A stretch of DNA of 64,000 nt from Megaleporinus macrocephalus (Eukaryota; Chordata; Actinopteri; Characiformes; Anostomidae): the NCBI GenBank assembly GCA_021613375.1, contig CM038720.1, forward strand, positions 19,491,215 to 19,555,214, written 5' to 3'. Under the pieces are notes generated by a model. That model searched no databases. It was not told where the DNA came from and saw nothing but the letters and a program-made list of their open reading frames with translations. Numbering within the stretch: the first letter of the stretch is position 1; the number at the start of each line of letters is the position of its first letter. Positions 12,848-25,500 of the stretch are shown here, piece after piece. The position numbers were made by a program, and so were the translations under genes.

Positions 12848-13085
12848 GTCAAAGGTGGGGTACACCATGGACAGTCCATCACATTGCCAATCCAGACTCA
12901 CACCTACAGGCAATTTAGAGTGACCGACCAACCTAACATGCATGCCTTTGGACTGTGGGAGGAAACCCACTCAAGTACAGGGAGAACATACAAACTCCAC
13001 ACCGAACGGCCCGGACCGGGAATCGAATCCGGATCGTCTTACTGTGAGGCGACAGTGCTAAGCACTACACCTCTGTGCCACCCTT
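12848..13085 (-). mobile_element. SINE-like element with tRNA-type head
   Basis: Read on the minus strand it begins with a tRNA-like head, including the B-box-like GGATTCGATTCCCGG (complement of 13018-13032), and continues through GTTTGTATGTTCTCCCTGTA and CCTCCCACAGTCCAAAGGCA to the TAAATTGCCTGTAGGTGTGA body. This family is widespread in teleosts as I recall. A second, complementary fragment lies at 27085-27335. Confidence 0.7.
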
Positions 13086-13089
13086 TCCA

Positions 13090-14240
13090 TTTCAATTCAT
13101 CTTTAACACATTTGTTAAATGTGTTAAAATGGTGTCTGTTGTTGCCAAATATATAATCTCTTATTTAAGCCACAAATAATGTGTTCCATTCTTGATCACA
13201 TTAATCCAGTGATCTTCTGGCTTATCCCAGTGGTTTTTAGGAATGTCCTTCCTGGAGAGTATTGCTGATATGCAAACTATTCCTGTTCAGGTTTGCCTGA
13301 TTGACACACGGACACATAAACACTGAAATTAGCACCTTGAAGACTTGTTGGGTGACCACTCCTGGGAAGAGAATTTTCTGCTTCTTAACATCCAAGTAAA
13401 CCAATTGCACATTCAGTGATGCTAACGTCTGATGTGCTCAGTCTATTGTTCTGAGTACACCAGTAGCTTCATACTCGTAGACTAATGGCATTCAGCTGTC
13501 TTCCTACATTGGAAGGATAGACAGAAACAAGTGGATGTTTTTCAGCAAGAGTGGAGGTTGTTGTACTCCTGTCTCTCAAAGATGAAAGCTGGTTTAGGAC
13601 TTTTGCATGTTGCTACATTGGATTTTGTGACATTGTGGAAAATTCTGTGATTTTTTATAAAGCTTTATTCCAATAAAAGGCTAGTTATGGACTGAGGAGT
13701 GGCAATAAAGTTAAAAATATGCAGTAACAATGCTCACCGTGTTGGTGGACAGGCTTAGGCTGAATGGGTGGTCATATGTAAATTGTCATGGGTGTGATGT
13801 CACAAAACAGCTTTTGTAGCTTAGTTTTCACATACGGACAGGGAAAATCTGATATGTGGCTATATATCAATATATTTCAAATATGTGACATATATAGATC
13901 CATACATGGGGCATATGTTTTTTAAGCAGTATATTAACATATATAAACATGTTTGTATTTTACATGGATGGTGTATTTTACATATATATCATGTCATGAT
14001 ATATATGTAATATACATGTAACTTATTATTTATATTGTATATACTGTACTGTTTATTTATCTGTTTTTGTACGGAGTGCCTTTCTGTCCCTTTGCTGCTG
14101 TAACTCTGTGAGTTAGTGGTACGCTTTGAAACTTTAACAGGGTTTACAATTACGTCAAACTTTCATAAATTCCCCTGATATGAGCCCTTTACCAGCTGTA
14201 GCTCACCAGTTGCATCAGACTTAAGCTACCCAAATGTAAT
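13090..14240. other. No gene recognised
   Basis: Non-coding sequence including an AT-rich TATATA-containing stretch around 13,860-14,045. Part of 13,200-13,660 has the look of a decayed transposon, but I could not assign it. Confidence 0.4.
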
Positions 14241-14249
14241 ATTAGTAAC

Positions 14250-15120
14250 AGCGGTCCTGTGGTCAGACACTACATAATGATAAATGCAGTCAGTGAAGCT
14301 AGTTCAGCCAGTGTTCAAAGAAACTTAAGTGATTGTTGCTTCATACAAACTGTTGCGAACTGGTGGCAGCAAACATTACTGAGACATTTGGTGACTATTG
14401 CTTTCTTTAGAAACTAGACCAGAGTGAACTGCATTACTGTAGTTCAAAAGTGTTAGACCTCTGATGCTGCTGGACTATGATAATTTTGAAACTAGTACTG
14501 GACCAGAGCTGTACCATGGTCTTAGAAAATGGACTATAAGTTCTTTTAGGCTTTGTTCATGTTATGAAGATGAAGTGGCACTGGAGTTTGACTGGAATTT
14601 GTCTTAATTTGTTGCTAAACTGTTGTTTTCAGACCTGTGGGGACACACAAATCTGATTTTTATAAACCCGTCCTGAGAGAACTCATTTATATTTGTGACC
14701 ATAGGAACAAAATAGGAACAAAATTTAACATTAAATGGTTTATATGTAAACATTCAGAGTGGAAAGTCATACTGAGTCAGAACTGTTCAAAGTGGAGCTG
14801 ATGGGAACCAGACGTACACTTTCATAACCTCCCTCATTAGTTAGTACCTGAAATGGTTATGAATATCGTCACTGTCCGAAGGAAAACATGTATGTGCCTT
14901 TTTGTCAACTTTTATTTTTCTACATCAGTTAAAACTGAGAGCTGCTCTCTATATCCTGTGAAAAACGAATGATGAATGGACCAATAGAAATGCTCCAAAA
15001 TCGCTTGGAAAAAGTTCTGGTTTCATTGACTTACTCTGAAAGTTAGGGATGTTTTTGTCCTCCTCTCTAAAGTTGCTATTTTGGAGATACTTGTGTTTCT
15101 TTGGACGGTGACTATATGCT
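14250..15120 (+). repeat. Dispersed repeat, family B copy 2
   Basis: Same segment order as the copy at 12,450-12,840 (CAAACTGTTGCGAACTGG, TATCCTGTGAAAAACGAATG, TAGAAATGCTCCAAAATCGC, CTAAAGTTGCTATTTTGGAG), but with extra material and rearrangement. Boundaries are approximate. Confidence 0.5.
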
Positions 15121-15574
15121 GCCTAATGTCCAAGATACTGTTTATGATGCAGGCTTTTTGGCTAGAAAAATATTTGTATCCATTCATTCCTCCAGTGTCT
15201 GGTTACCATATGTTAGCACAGTGATTACTAACAAAATATAATTTTCTGCAGTTGTACTGACGATATGCACATTATAAGCGTATACGCACATTATAAACAT
15301 ATTGTGACATAATGTGTCGTGCTAAAGATAAAATATGATCATATTGCCCATCCATACCCAAATAAATAATAACATAACTATTTTACGGTGCTCAACAAAT
15401 TCTGACTGCTAGCCACTGACCTAAAGGCTTATTAATACATCTGTGGTTCTATCTACTGAAAAACTAGTATCCTCCACAGAACACTAATTAACTCCTTCTT
15501 CAAGATGCATCATCATTATCAAAACGTGTTTGTCGTAACCTTTAAAGCAGCAAATATCATTTTTGGCACTGCTG

Positions 15575-15900
15575 TTAGAGGCAAGAACATTTTTTTAAAA
15601 AAGTTGGTTTTTCAAGGGCTGTTTAGTTAAGATGATAGCATTATATAGAACCATTTGCATGCTTAAACTGCTCTTTGTATGGTAAAATGATTCTTTTGTT
15701 GTTTCAGCTCGAAACAACAGCAGAATCTCTTTTGATACTATGTAGAACCATTTTCTAAAAATGTTCCTTATAGAACCAAATACAACACACTCCATTAAGC
15801 CAGAGAACCATTTCACCATGCCAAGAACTATTTAATCATGCAAATGATCCTGTGTAGAACCCTTGAAAAACCTTCTTTTTTCAGAATCTTTTTATCATAC
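15575..15900. repeat. MITE-like repeat with recurring TAGAACCATT
   Basis: Contains repeated GAACC motifs (TATAGAACCATT, TATGTAGAACCATT, GAGAACCATTTC, TGTAGAACCCTTG) on a short scale. This resembles a common fish non-autonomous element; the family assignment is from memory. Confidence 0.5.
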
Positions 15901-16935
15901 AACAGATCTGTTGTATCCATTTTTTATTTTCTCCCTTCAGGGACAGATTGAACGTTCATAGGTCATAGGTGCAGATGTCGTCCTCTTTGTGGTGGACCCT
16001 GAACTGCCACTGAGCCATGATATAATATTAGTGTCAAGGAAACTGTGGCTGTAAAAGTGTGACGTATAGAATTTCTGTGAAATGTCAGTTGTGCACACAT
16101 CGGTCTGGAAAGAGGTTTTAACCAGTGACCGTCCTTAACATTAGATCTCAGTGCAGTATTATCCATTGCATGCTATTGAGGAACTCAAAGAGTTGGCCTT
16201 AACCAAACCCCTGAGTTATCTTGAGGGAAGCCACATCAGGACGTAAGCTGATGCTGGAGTGTTTAGCAAGCCCCACGGTTAATACTGGTTTCTGTGAGCC
16301 CTTTTCCTTTGATTTAGTACAAAAAAATTCTGAGGTTCAGATAATATTGTTTTTCAAAGTTTAAATTTGGTTTTCAAACCAAGTTTAAACTCATTTAATC
16401 TGCACTTTATATAACTGACTTCACCAGCTGCTGTGAACAAAAACTAAAATAGGCAGCATGACTTCCTCAAAAATATGTAACCCACTGTTTTAGGGCTTTG
16501 AAACTTCAGCTTCATATATAAGCTAGCTCTACTAGATATGTTGTGTATGTTATTATATATTGACATGACATGAATCTTCTGTGCCTAATTCAGTTAATAA
16601 ATGCATGGCATGTATCAAGTTACTTAACAGTAACAATTTTTTCCATCCAAATAAAATGTTTTTGTCTCTAAAGACATCAGATGGGGTAACCATTTGATCA
16701 TATATGCTTAATAAGTAAACTATCAAAAATGGCAAATTTAGTTTGCCATGGTTTTATATTTGAAAACCCTTAAAAAATGCCTTTAAAAGAACTCACGTCA
16801 CTGAAAAACATTTGTCTGCAAACTCCTACCTTCTCAAACCTCACATCAAAAACAAATGACATGCTTTTACAAAGATGGACCAGAGTAGTGCATTGCAAAG
16901 AAGACAAGAAGTGACCTATAGTTGTACACTATTTC
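15901..16935. other. No gene recognised
   Basis: AT-rich non-coding sequence without exon-like segments. Confidence 0.5.
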
Positions 16936-16939
16936 CTCA

Positions 16940-17912
16940 CCTTTTTTATATTAGTACAACTTCAGGACTGATTCGTCCCCCACAATTACAAATTTATGTT
17001 GCCCTAACAAGCCTTGAATGTTAGCTAAAGTTAAGTCACCTCAACTTATATTTCTGTAACCATAATTAAATATTTTAAATTGACAGAACTAGATATATAT
17101 TAAGTAAACGTAACTTGTAAATTTTATGTGAGTCTTGCCAACTAAAGAATGCTTTGAAGTTAGTTACTAAAACATTTTAAGTTAGACTACCAAACTCAAA
17201 CTAGTAAACTGAACTAAGTTCATTTAAAACAGCTGAAACAAAAACAGAACAATGTATTCAAGTACGTATTACAGCAAAATCACTTAGAATCTGAACTAAC
17301 AACCCTTTATTAAGCAGAATGAAAGAGTTTCACCAGCTAGATTGATTTACTAGCTAAGGCACACTAAGCACACTAACACTAAAAAATAACACATGGCCAT
17401 AAAACTGTTTAACAAATATCAATTGCATATGAATCTTGAGAAGCAAAAACTGCATGTTTATGGCATTAAATAAAAAAAATTCTAACATCAGACTAGCTAG
17501 CTAAGACATGAGACATGCAGGATATCACTTTACCATGACAAAGAATGCTACATATTTGTTTACAACATGTCAATAAATTCATATTTGCAGAGTTTGTAGT
17601 AAAATAATACTCACGTTACATACCTTTGCAGTAATGTTGTTCAGTAACACTGTGGCTCGCCGCTTCCATGAATTCAAAACGCCCTTCGGTGAACAATGAA
17701 AAACCTTTCTGCACATACGCATCAGCAGATTCAACAGAAGGTCTAAAGCATCATTTCAACATATTTTATTAAGTTCGCTCAGCAAGTTCTATTGTATGTT
17801 GTAAAAACATGATTTAAGATGTTGGTTCAACTTTACTGCTGCCATTAAGTTGAAATCACTTGCAATTTTTTGTTTACACAACATTTTGACAGTTAGATTT
17901 TTTACAATGTAT
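16940..17912 (-). repeat. Probable MITE ending in CATTGTAAAAAATC (minus strand)
   Basis: The right edge, read on the minus strand, is CATTGTAAAAAATCTAACTG and the body is rich in AAGTTGA/TTAAGTT motifs. This is the style of a very common fish element with ACTGTAAAAAA ends. The left end is not resolved. Confidence 0.4.
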
Positions 17913-19880
17913 GGGACTATAGTCAGTAGCCCTTTCACAAATTGAATCTTTATTCACTTCTCATACCATCGTCTTAAATAGGCCAGAGACTGTAAAACTG
18001 TATTTGCATTGTTACATAGTTACATAAGGAGAGTTCGGTACATACCTGACGTACCGTGAATCTAAAACACCTTTGTTACAAAAGAGGACAGATTCCAAAA
18101 CCCTACACTGTTATGTAACATGCTCATTAATATTTACACCACTAACTTTTATAAACAACCACAAAAAAGTACTGTTCCAGGCTGTGAAGAGAATGTCGGC
18201 ACCCTTCCCAAGTAACTGAACTGTCAGCTCTATATGGTTAATGTTTATCTTTAATTGAGGCTGAAGTTGCTTCAGCATCTTAATCAAATGTTCCATTCTA
18301 CCTTAAATGTTACACATTGTACAGATGCCAATAATATAATAGCTGCAGCTTGTTTGACAGCTTCAGTTCCCACAATTTTAACTGTGTGAGCCACTGGGGT
18401 GCCTTTTCAGAGACTGTTTTAAAATGCTGAATAAATGCGATCCTTTGAGATCCTTCAGCTTTATTTAACATCACATTTTTTCTCACAGCCCTATTTTAAA
18501 TTTGTGGTTTGTGATGTCATGAAAATCAACACATTCAGATATAGCCTTCTAACTACACTCGAACTAAAGTTGTATTTTCGCTCTGACTGCTTTTGTAATG
18601 AAGCACAATGCAGGACCGCTGCTATATATACATTAGTCATAAAGACACAGTAACAAAAGCAGCCTCAGATAGAAAACTGAGCATATGAATAATAACCCAT
18701 GTTTTAAGTACATTCTTATGTATGTAGGTATGTGATCCCTTTTAGCCATTTGCGCTTTTTGTATCACCTGTGCGTTTGTATCACTGGTGTTGCTTTTGCT
18801 GTGGTTCACCATGCATATCGCTGCTGTCATAACAAAACCTGTCCATCTTCCTTTGTTTGCTTGTTTGTTTGTTTTTCAGTGTTTGGCAATGCCTGTTGTC
18901 TTTAAATTATGTGAAAATTTCATGATCAAACCAAATGGCCCAAAATGACTGGACCCATTGACTTACATTAAAAGTAGAGAGTTTTGACAAAAGTAAGTAA
19001 AGTCATATTAAAAATACAAGAATTTGTTTGTACAGCAATAATGTCACCCTTCACCCCGCAACACCCCACTGTCATTTTGAAGGTGGGATGTCTTATTTTA
19101 ACCTTTTGTCACCTACGCAATGCTCACGGGAAGAGGAAGACGCCCCCCTAATGCAAATGTGTGTTTTCCACCCAGGTTAGTGCTCCCTAGTGGAAACTAA
19201 ACCAACTTCAAACGTAGCCTTAGAGATAAAGGCCTTATGTTTGTCCTTTCAAGTGCTTTGAAGGAAGGCCATCGGAGGGTCAGCAGAAGATTTGCTGCTG
19301 TGTCGCTAGCACACTAACGATAGCATCAGACAAACTCGGCAGAGCAGAAATTCTTTAGTCAGCATTCATGCATTCTTGAGGACATTCCCGATTTTGCCCC
19401 ATTTGTCAGATTACTCCTCGACCGTTGGGTAATGTTGTGTATCTTTCATGCTACATTTCCATGCTCCGTTCTTTTTGGGCTGAACCCTCCGTTTCAGATG
19501 TCCCATGGCACTAGATAAGCTCTCAGCTCCACCCAGCAAGTTTATAAAGCAATTTGGGAGAAATCAGATTCAGACATCAGACACTCTTATTTTTTCCCCC
19601 TATCTTACGCTGCTTCATACGTCCTGGTGTACATCTGCAGACCAGCACTCGGGCACCAGCCGTCAAACGGTGGGCTTGAAACGGCAAACTCTGCTGGATA
19701 TCTGTGACCTGCAGGGCGATCAAGAGCTCGCAAATTCCACGGGAAACGTGCTGTTTCCTGCCTTTCCTGTCTTGGCTTTGTCCGGTCCGGGGTCAAGGTT
19801 TGACTGGAGGGTTTGGGCTAGTCTGGCTGGCTTTATTAGGGCTGTGGTGAGAAGCTCCTCAGTCTCGTATGGATCTCCTC
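17913..19880. other. No gene recognised; includes a family B fragment
   Basis: A family B fragment lies at about 18,895-18,990. The stretch 19,600-19,880 is less AT-rich and precedes the second candidate first exon. A 136-codon open frame at 19505-19915 has no similarity I recognise. Confidence 0.4.
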
Positions 19881-19904
19881 CCAGCTTTAAACTCCGCTGC
19901 CAGC

Positions 19905-19957
19905 ATGTTCACTGAGAGCACTGCAGTAAAATGCATAAGAAGGCGGATGAGTAAGAG
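19905..19957 (+). CDS. Second candidate first exon of sh3bp2
   Basis: An ATG opens 17 codons (MFTESTAVKCIRRRMSK) and runs into AG followed by a strong donor GTAAGC at 19958. The phase is again 2 and would join in frame to the exon at 21103 (R-N-M-A-A-A). It sits only 1.1 kb upstream of that exon, after a moderately GC-rich stretch with a TTTAAA at 19886 and before a (GA)n tract. No homology is recognised. It may be a 5' UTR exon, an alternative promoter or a chance signal. Confidence 0.25.
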
Positions 19958-19974
19958 GTAAGCGCAGTCTGTGA

Positions 19975-19975
19975 A

Positions 19976-20020
<45 letters not shown>

Positions 20021-20023
20021 AAG
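19975..20023. repeat. (GA)n microsatellite
   Basis: Interrupted GAGAGA/AAAGAGAG tract directly downstream of the candidate donor at 19958. Confidence 0.95.
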
Positions 20024-20512
20024 TGAGGACTGATTGTGAGAGAGCTGAGTGGGGAGAGGTGTTGGGACTTGGAGCTTTGATTAAATCTAAGAGTTGTTAT
20101 TGTTTTGTTTATATCAAAACTTTGTTTTGTATTTGACAACACCCATCTGCCTTTACATTGTGCTGAAGTTTCATCCTGTATTGTGCGTAAAATGCTTCTT
20201 TCTTCTATAAAGTTATCGTTTTGGAGATGCAGTGGGTTTTTTTTAACAGAGCACCGACTCAAGCTGTTTGGAGTCGAGTCAAGATGATGTGAAGTTTCAG
20301 AACAAAACTTAATCTGTTTTTTACAAACTGGGCATTTCAAACCAGTGCACGTCTGAAAGATAAAGTAGGCTTTACATTGTGTTTGTCTTTTTTTGTCGTT
20401 TTCTGCTTCATGTCCTTCAAACACTGTTTCTTGCTGGTGCAGCAGTTAACTGTAAACTGAATAACTGATATCACGTGCCTGCCTTGTTTTTACACTCTTT
20501 GTCTATTTTATC

Positions 20513-20665
20513 AGCTACGCTTCCCATAAAGATGCACTTTGTAGTTCTACAATTACAGACTGTACTTATCATTCGCAGATCATTTCCAGCACTGCATTGA
20601 CAATTACGTGGTGTGTGTTGTGCTGGTGCGAGTGGATCAGGCGCAGTAGTGATGCTGAATTATTT
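20513..20665. repeat. Fragment of long inverted-repeat element
   Basis: Shares GCACTTTGTAGTTCTAC, ATTACAGACTGTA and GTGCGAGTGGATCAGGCGCA with the fuller copy at 32,830-33,380. Confidence 0.6.
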
Positions 20666-21102
20666 ATGATTGTTTTTTATAATAAATCAAACATTCCTAT
20701 GTGGTTAATATGTATGTTTATATGTAAAAATCTAACTTTACAATGCTCAGAGAAACTTTGACAGTGTTACAATCTGATTTGTTGGAAAGAAGAAAAAAAA
20801 AACAGTGCAACATTAAAAAAATACTGTAAAAAAAGTGTAAACATATAATTTTTTTCAGTATTTGCCACAAAACTGGATTCTTCTTATAATTAAACATGCA
20901 TGGTCTACAAGTACTGACCAGATCCACTATATTTTTAGAAAAAAAAACATGTTGTATTGTATTGTAACATAATTTACCACAATAAATATATATATATATT
21001 GCTCAGCTCTAATGTTGTGGAGTAGCCTCTAGGGGGCTGCGCAGAAGCAAGCCACAGAATGGGTGTCATATATTAATGCAAAATTTTCCTTCCCTACTGT
21101 AG

Positions 21103-21242
21103 AAATATGGCTGCTGCACAGGTCTCCTGGCCCATCCCCATGAGGGCTATTGGAGCTCAGAATCTTCTGACCATGCCTGGAGGGGTCACCATGTCTGGGT
21201 ACCTACACAAGAAGGGGGGGAGCCAGTTCAGCTTGATGAAAT
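21103..21242 (+). CDS. sh3bp2: sh3bp2 coding exon 1 (start codon, PH domain N-terminus)
   Basis: The acceptor AG is at 21101-21102, four bases before the ATG at 21107. The exon therefore has an acceptor and at least one upstream exon must exist. It encodes [18 protein letters not shown] and then the first PH strand, [17 protein letters not shown]. The donor GTAAGT at 21243 splits the Trp codon after its first base (phase 1). The leucine/methionine-rich stretch before the PH domain matches the human family member closely. Confidence 0.95.
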
Positions 21243-22490
21243 GTAAGTACTGATAACAACTCACTGTGCATTTCAGTAGCTTGCTCAGTTTTTCTTTCTG
21301 GTTGTTTTGGCATCTGCTTTGGGCTGTAATAAGGGGTTATACTGGAATACATTTGATTTTCATGCCAATCCCACAGGGCCTCTCCGCTACCTTATAATCC
21401 ACAAGGGCTGCGTCTACTATTTCAAGACAAGTACCTCTGCCACACCACAAGGGGCGTTCTCCCTCAACGGCTACAACAGGCAAGTTCATTTCCAAGGCTT
21501 GCTTTACTACATTATAAGAAGAATTATTATTATTATTTATTATTATTATTATTATACTTTTGTTTATTTTAAGTGTTAAATGCCGGACAACTCTAGTGAA
21601 GATGCCATTTACATTTGCTTCCAAATAAAGTATATTTCTAAATAAAGTTAGAGCTACTAGAAATATGCAGCACACTTAGAGCTCGAAATGGACACACACC
21701 ACTGTTATGTTTCACGCTAGTTAGCCACATCCTGTCCCCAATTGGGCCCCTTGAATGCATGTCTCAAAAGATACAAGGGTTTCGAATCTGCCCACAAGTG
21801 CACAGAAACCTGGCTTCTCATGCACAGCAGGTCAGTGAAGATGTTGCCTGATTTTCTTTTTGATTTTCCATGAGCTGGGTTTATATGAGAAAGAGCACTG
21901 AGACACAGAGGAGCCTGCAGTAATCCTCTCTGTTCCTCCCTGTGTGGGCCTGACGTGGCGTAGGCAGCGTAAGTGTAATTGCTGTGTGTAGTCACCAGGC
22001 CCTGCTGTGGAACGGCAAAAATAGTCCTTTAATACAGCTGTGAGCAGAGCATCGGTACACAGAGCCCTACCAGAGCCAGCATTACGAAGAGTGGGTGTAA
22101 ACTGAGGTTACTGTACATGTGCTATAAAATTTTAATAGCTGATGTTAATAGTGATGTAAAATCACTGAGGAGCCCTGAGGAGAATCTTTCAGGTTAGAGC
22201 TAGATGTGGCTATTCATGGAGTTATAATCAATTATAAATAATTCAACAAAGCACAGCACTGTGCAAGACATGGAGACTGCTCTTCATCTAGTCTTCAGCT
22301 CAAACAGCTATTCTGTACAATGTATGTTTTTTTTTATGCCAAGCTTTGTGAAGGCATTAGGATATAAGAAAAAAAAGCAAAAACGTTTTATAAAGACTGA
22401 ATGTAGCTGTTGCGTTTAGGCCTAAGAAGAAGTTGAAAAACATTTTTTTAATTGATGTGCATTGAATGATCTGTGGTGCCGTTCTTGGTG

Positions 22491-22579
<89 letters not shown>

Positions 22580-25500
22580 CAGCCAGTAAAATGATTTATA
22601 AAAGTAAAAGTCTTTTAAAATAAGTATAAACGAATAATCTCTGAATGAAAAATAGTAGCTATATCAACTTCATTTATGATGACCTGTTTGCTAGTGCAAA
22701 TCTGAATAAATGAAATGGACGCATTTAGTCACAATCGGGTGTAATCATTGCCCTGGTTTTATCTTCCATACAGTGACATGCAATACAGATAAACATTGTT
22801 GTCTCATTGTTGTATTTGGTTGACAGGGTCATGCGCGCAGCAGAAGAGACCACGTCCAGCAACGTATTCCCGTTCAAGGTTGTGCACTTCAGTAAGAGAC
22901 ACCGTACGTGGTATTTCTCAGCAGCCAGCGAAGATGAGAGAAGGGTGAGTTTTCTGCTGAATATTCCACGCATCATCAGAGCTGTCTAGACTGGAGGAGG
23001 ACATTCCGGTCAACCTGTAATGTTGACAGTGATGTTGCGTATAGCTATCATAGCAAAACTTTGAAAGGAGTGACTTTCTGTGGGAAAGAAAAAAAACGTT
23101 CTTGACCTTAATGTGTGCCCATATAACAGGACTTTATTACACGTTGTACAGTATTTCTATTAGTCTGTTAGTTATGAAATGTCAGGACTGTAATAGATGT
23201 AAACGAATAGCATATCTTGATATGACAGTGATGGATAAACGTAGAGAAACACTGCTGCACTCCATTTTTTTTTTCTTTCAAGTTTCTTGCATTTATAGTT
23301 GTACACCATCACTCTCATCAAGTTACTGGACACTAAAATTACCAGCAGAATAATTGCTGTATTTAAGCTCCCTGTGGAGGACGTGTTCACTTATGATTGT
23401 ATGTTGTAGCAACGTGTCCCAGAACTGGAAAAACACCTGCATTTCTCATACCCTACAGAAATGGATGCGTCTTCTGAGGAAAGAGATCGACCACTACAAC
23501 GACAAGAAGGACTTCCTTGATGCAAGGTAACTATTCTTCTTGAAGCTTCTACAGCTTTGCTTTCACATATAAACACCTTATCACACCTTATCAGCCTGGT
23601 CTGATGAGAGAATTTTAGATTGCATGGCCTGTTAGCCTGTTTGCACTTGCTGTGCCATGTACTACCATCTACTGCCATCTACACTTATTTGTTAAACTTT
23701 TTAAAATATTAAATCACTTGGCTGTAGTTTTGATGATTGCAATAAAAGTTATTTTGTCAAGTGAAATCATCTTATATCTGGCTAATATACATGGCTAGAC
23801 ATTGTTAAGTCAGTGTTATTTCTGTATAAGCAGATGGTTGTGCTTTGCCAATTATCTACCAATAAGTTAAATTTTAGCATTTAACTTACTAAAAAGATTT
23901 TAAATATGCAAAATAGGTTTAATAATAACAATCTTAAAGACAACTTTACTTGACAAATTACCATTTTTACTGTGCAAAAAAAATATTTTAGATTTCATGA
24001 TACGTTTAATTATAATTGAATTGAATAGTCGCCTGGTTTCTGTTTTCTGTAGAATTGCCATAATGACACTTTCCAGTATTTCCAAAACTCGTCTTAACAA
24101 CACGCTGTGGTGGAAAGTTCCATTAAAAAAACCCAAACAGATGTTTGTAGAATCTGTAGTTACACCATGACTAGTTTTGCATTCACTGTTAACCTGATAA
24201 ATTCATGTGTATATCATATGTGTATTACATATTTATTGTACAATTTTGTAAACGTATTTTGTCATTTGTGTTGTTCAGTTTATAGCATTCCAATAGCATT
24301 AGCAGGAATAGCATTCCAAAGTGTTCTAATACTAGTGCCAGGTTTAGTGATTTCTGGGATTGATTCTCTTCCATCATAGCCTAAGTTTGTATAAGATTAA
24401 AGTATTTTTAAATAGTCCTGGCTGTTTACAGAAGTAAAGCCGTATACATAGTTTTTTTTTTTTTAGTTTCTCACACCGTCAGCTGTAACCACTTCCCTTT
24501 TCTGATAAATGGGGCTTGTGCATGCTACTGAGCCGTTCTCCATCTGCCTGCGTCCCATAGTCATTCTGATGTATAGTGGAAATAGTAATTAATAGATTAA
24601 CCTTATGTTCTGTTTTTTGTTTTCTAGTGAATCAGAGTCTGATGCTGAAAGTTTCTATGGTGCAATAGAGAGCCCTCTGGAATTCACCAGTGTTGCAGAT
24701 CACCCAGAAGATGGTACGAGTTTGACTTAGAGCTGGATACAAAAAATCATACAATCTGAAGAAGAGAAGTGATATACTGGACAATGTCCATAAAGTACAA
24801 GTCAATTTCCGAAGGACAATAAGTTAAAAAACCAGAGTTTCCGAAATTGGAGTTCAAAACGGATAAAAAACTACAGTAAAATCACCAATAGTGTCCCTAT
24901 CTTTAAGAGAAAGGAGAACATCAAGCTCCACTCTTGTTTCAGATCTGCAAACATCCACAGGTGTTTCTGTCTATCCTTCCAGTGTGAGAAGGATTACTCA
25001 GCACTATGGGTCTGAAAGGACATGTAGCAGTTCAAAAAGCTCCTCTTAAAAAAGTCCAGACCTTAAAAATCACTGAAGGTGTTTGTAAATGTGTAAATAC
25101 TGGAATCAGATTATAAATAAACAGCGTTTGTCTCTTTTGTTGAACGTTGATGGCAATAATCTTTATGGACCTCATATTAACACCTGAACCCCCTTTTTTT
25201 AGACTATGTATTCCAAGATGACGACAGTGAGGAGGAGGATTATCTTAAACCTGATGGCTCTCCAGGTAGCTGCTGCACTTCACCACATTATTTTACTTCT
25301 GTATTTGTATTGAGTCAAATTAAACATAACTAATCTAATCTGCTCCTCCAGTTCGGCCAACAGCACCACCTCCATCTTACCCCCCGCCCCCTGTCCCTTA
25401 CCAGGACAGAGACGTCCCCACACCCAGCCACTCTAAAGGACCTCCACCTCCAGTGCCCCCTCCACCAAGCAAGACCCCCCCCTGCCCACCTCGCATGAAA

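Noticed and set aside
13005..13045. tRNA gene on the minus strand
   Set aside because: Only the B-box-like part and head of a SINE-like repeat are present; no acceptor stem or full cloverleaf can be drawn.
19505..19915. Separate 136-codon protein gene
   Set aside because: No similarity recognised, no splice support as a coding unit, and biased only by local composition.
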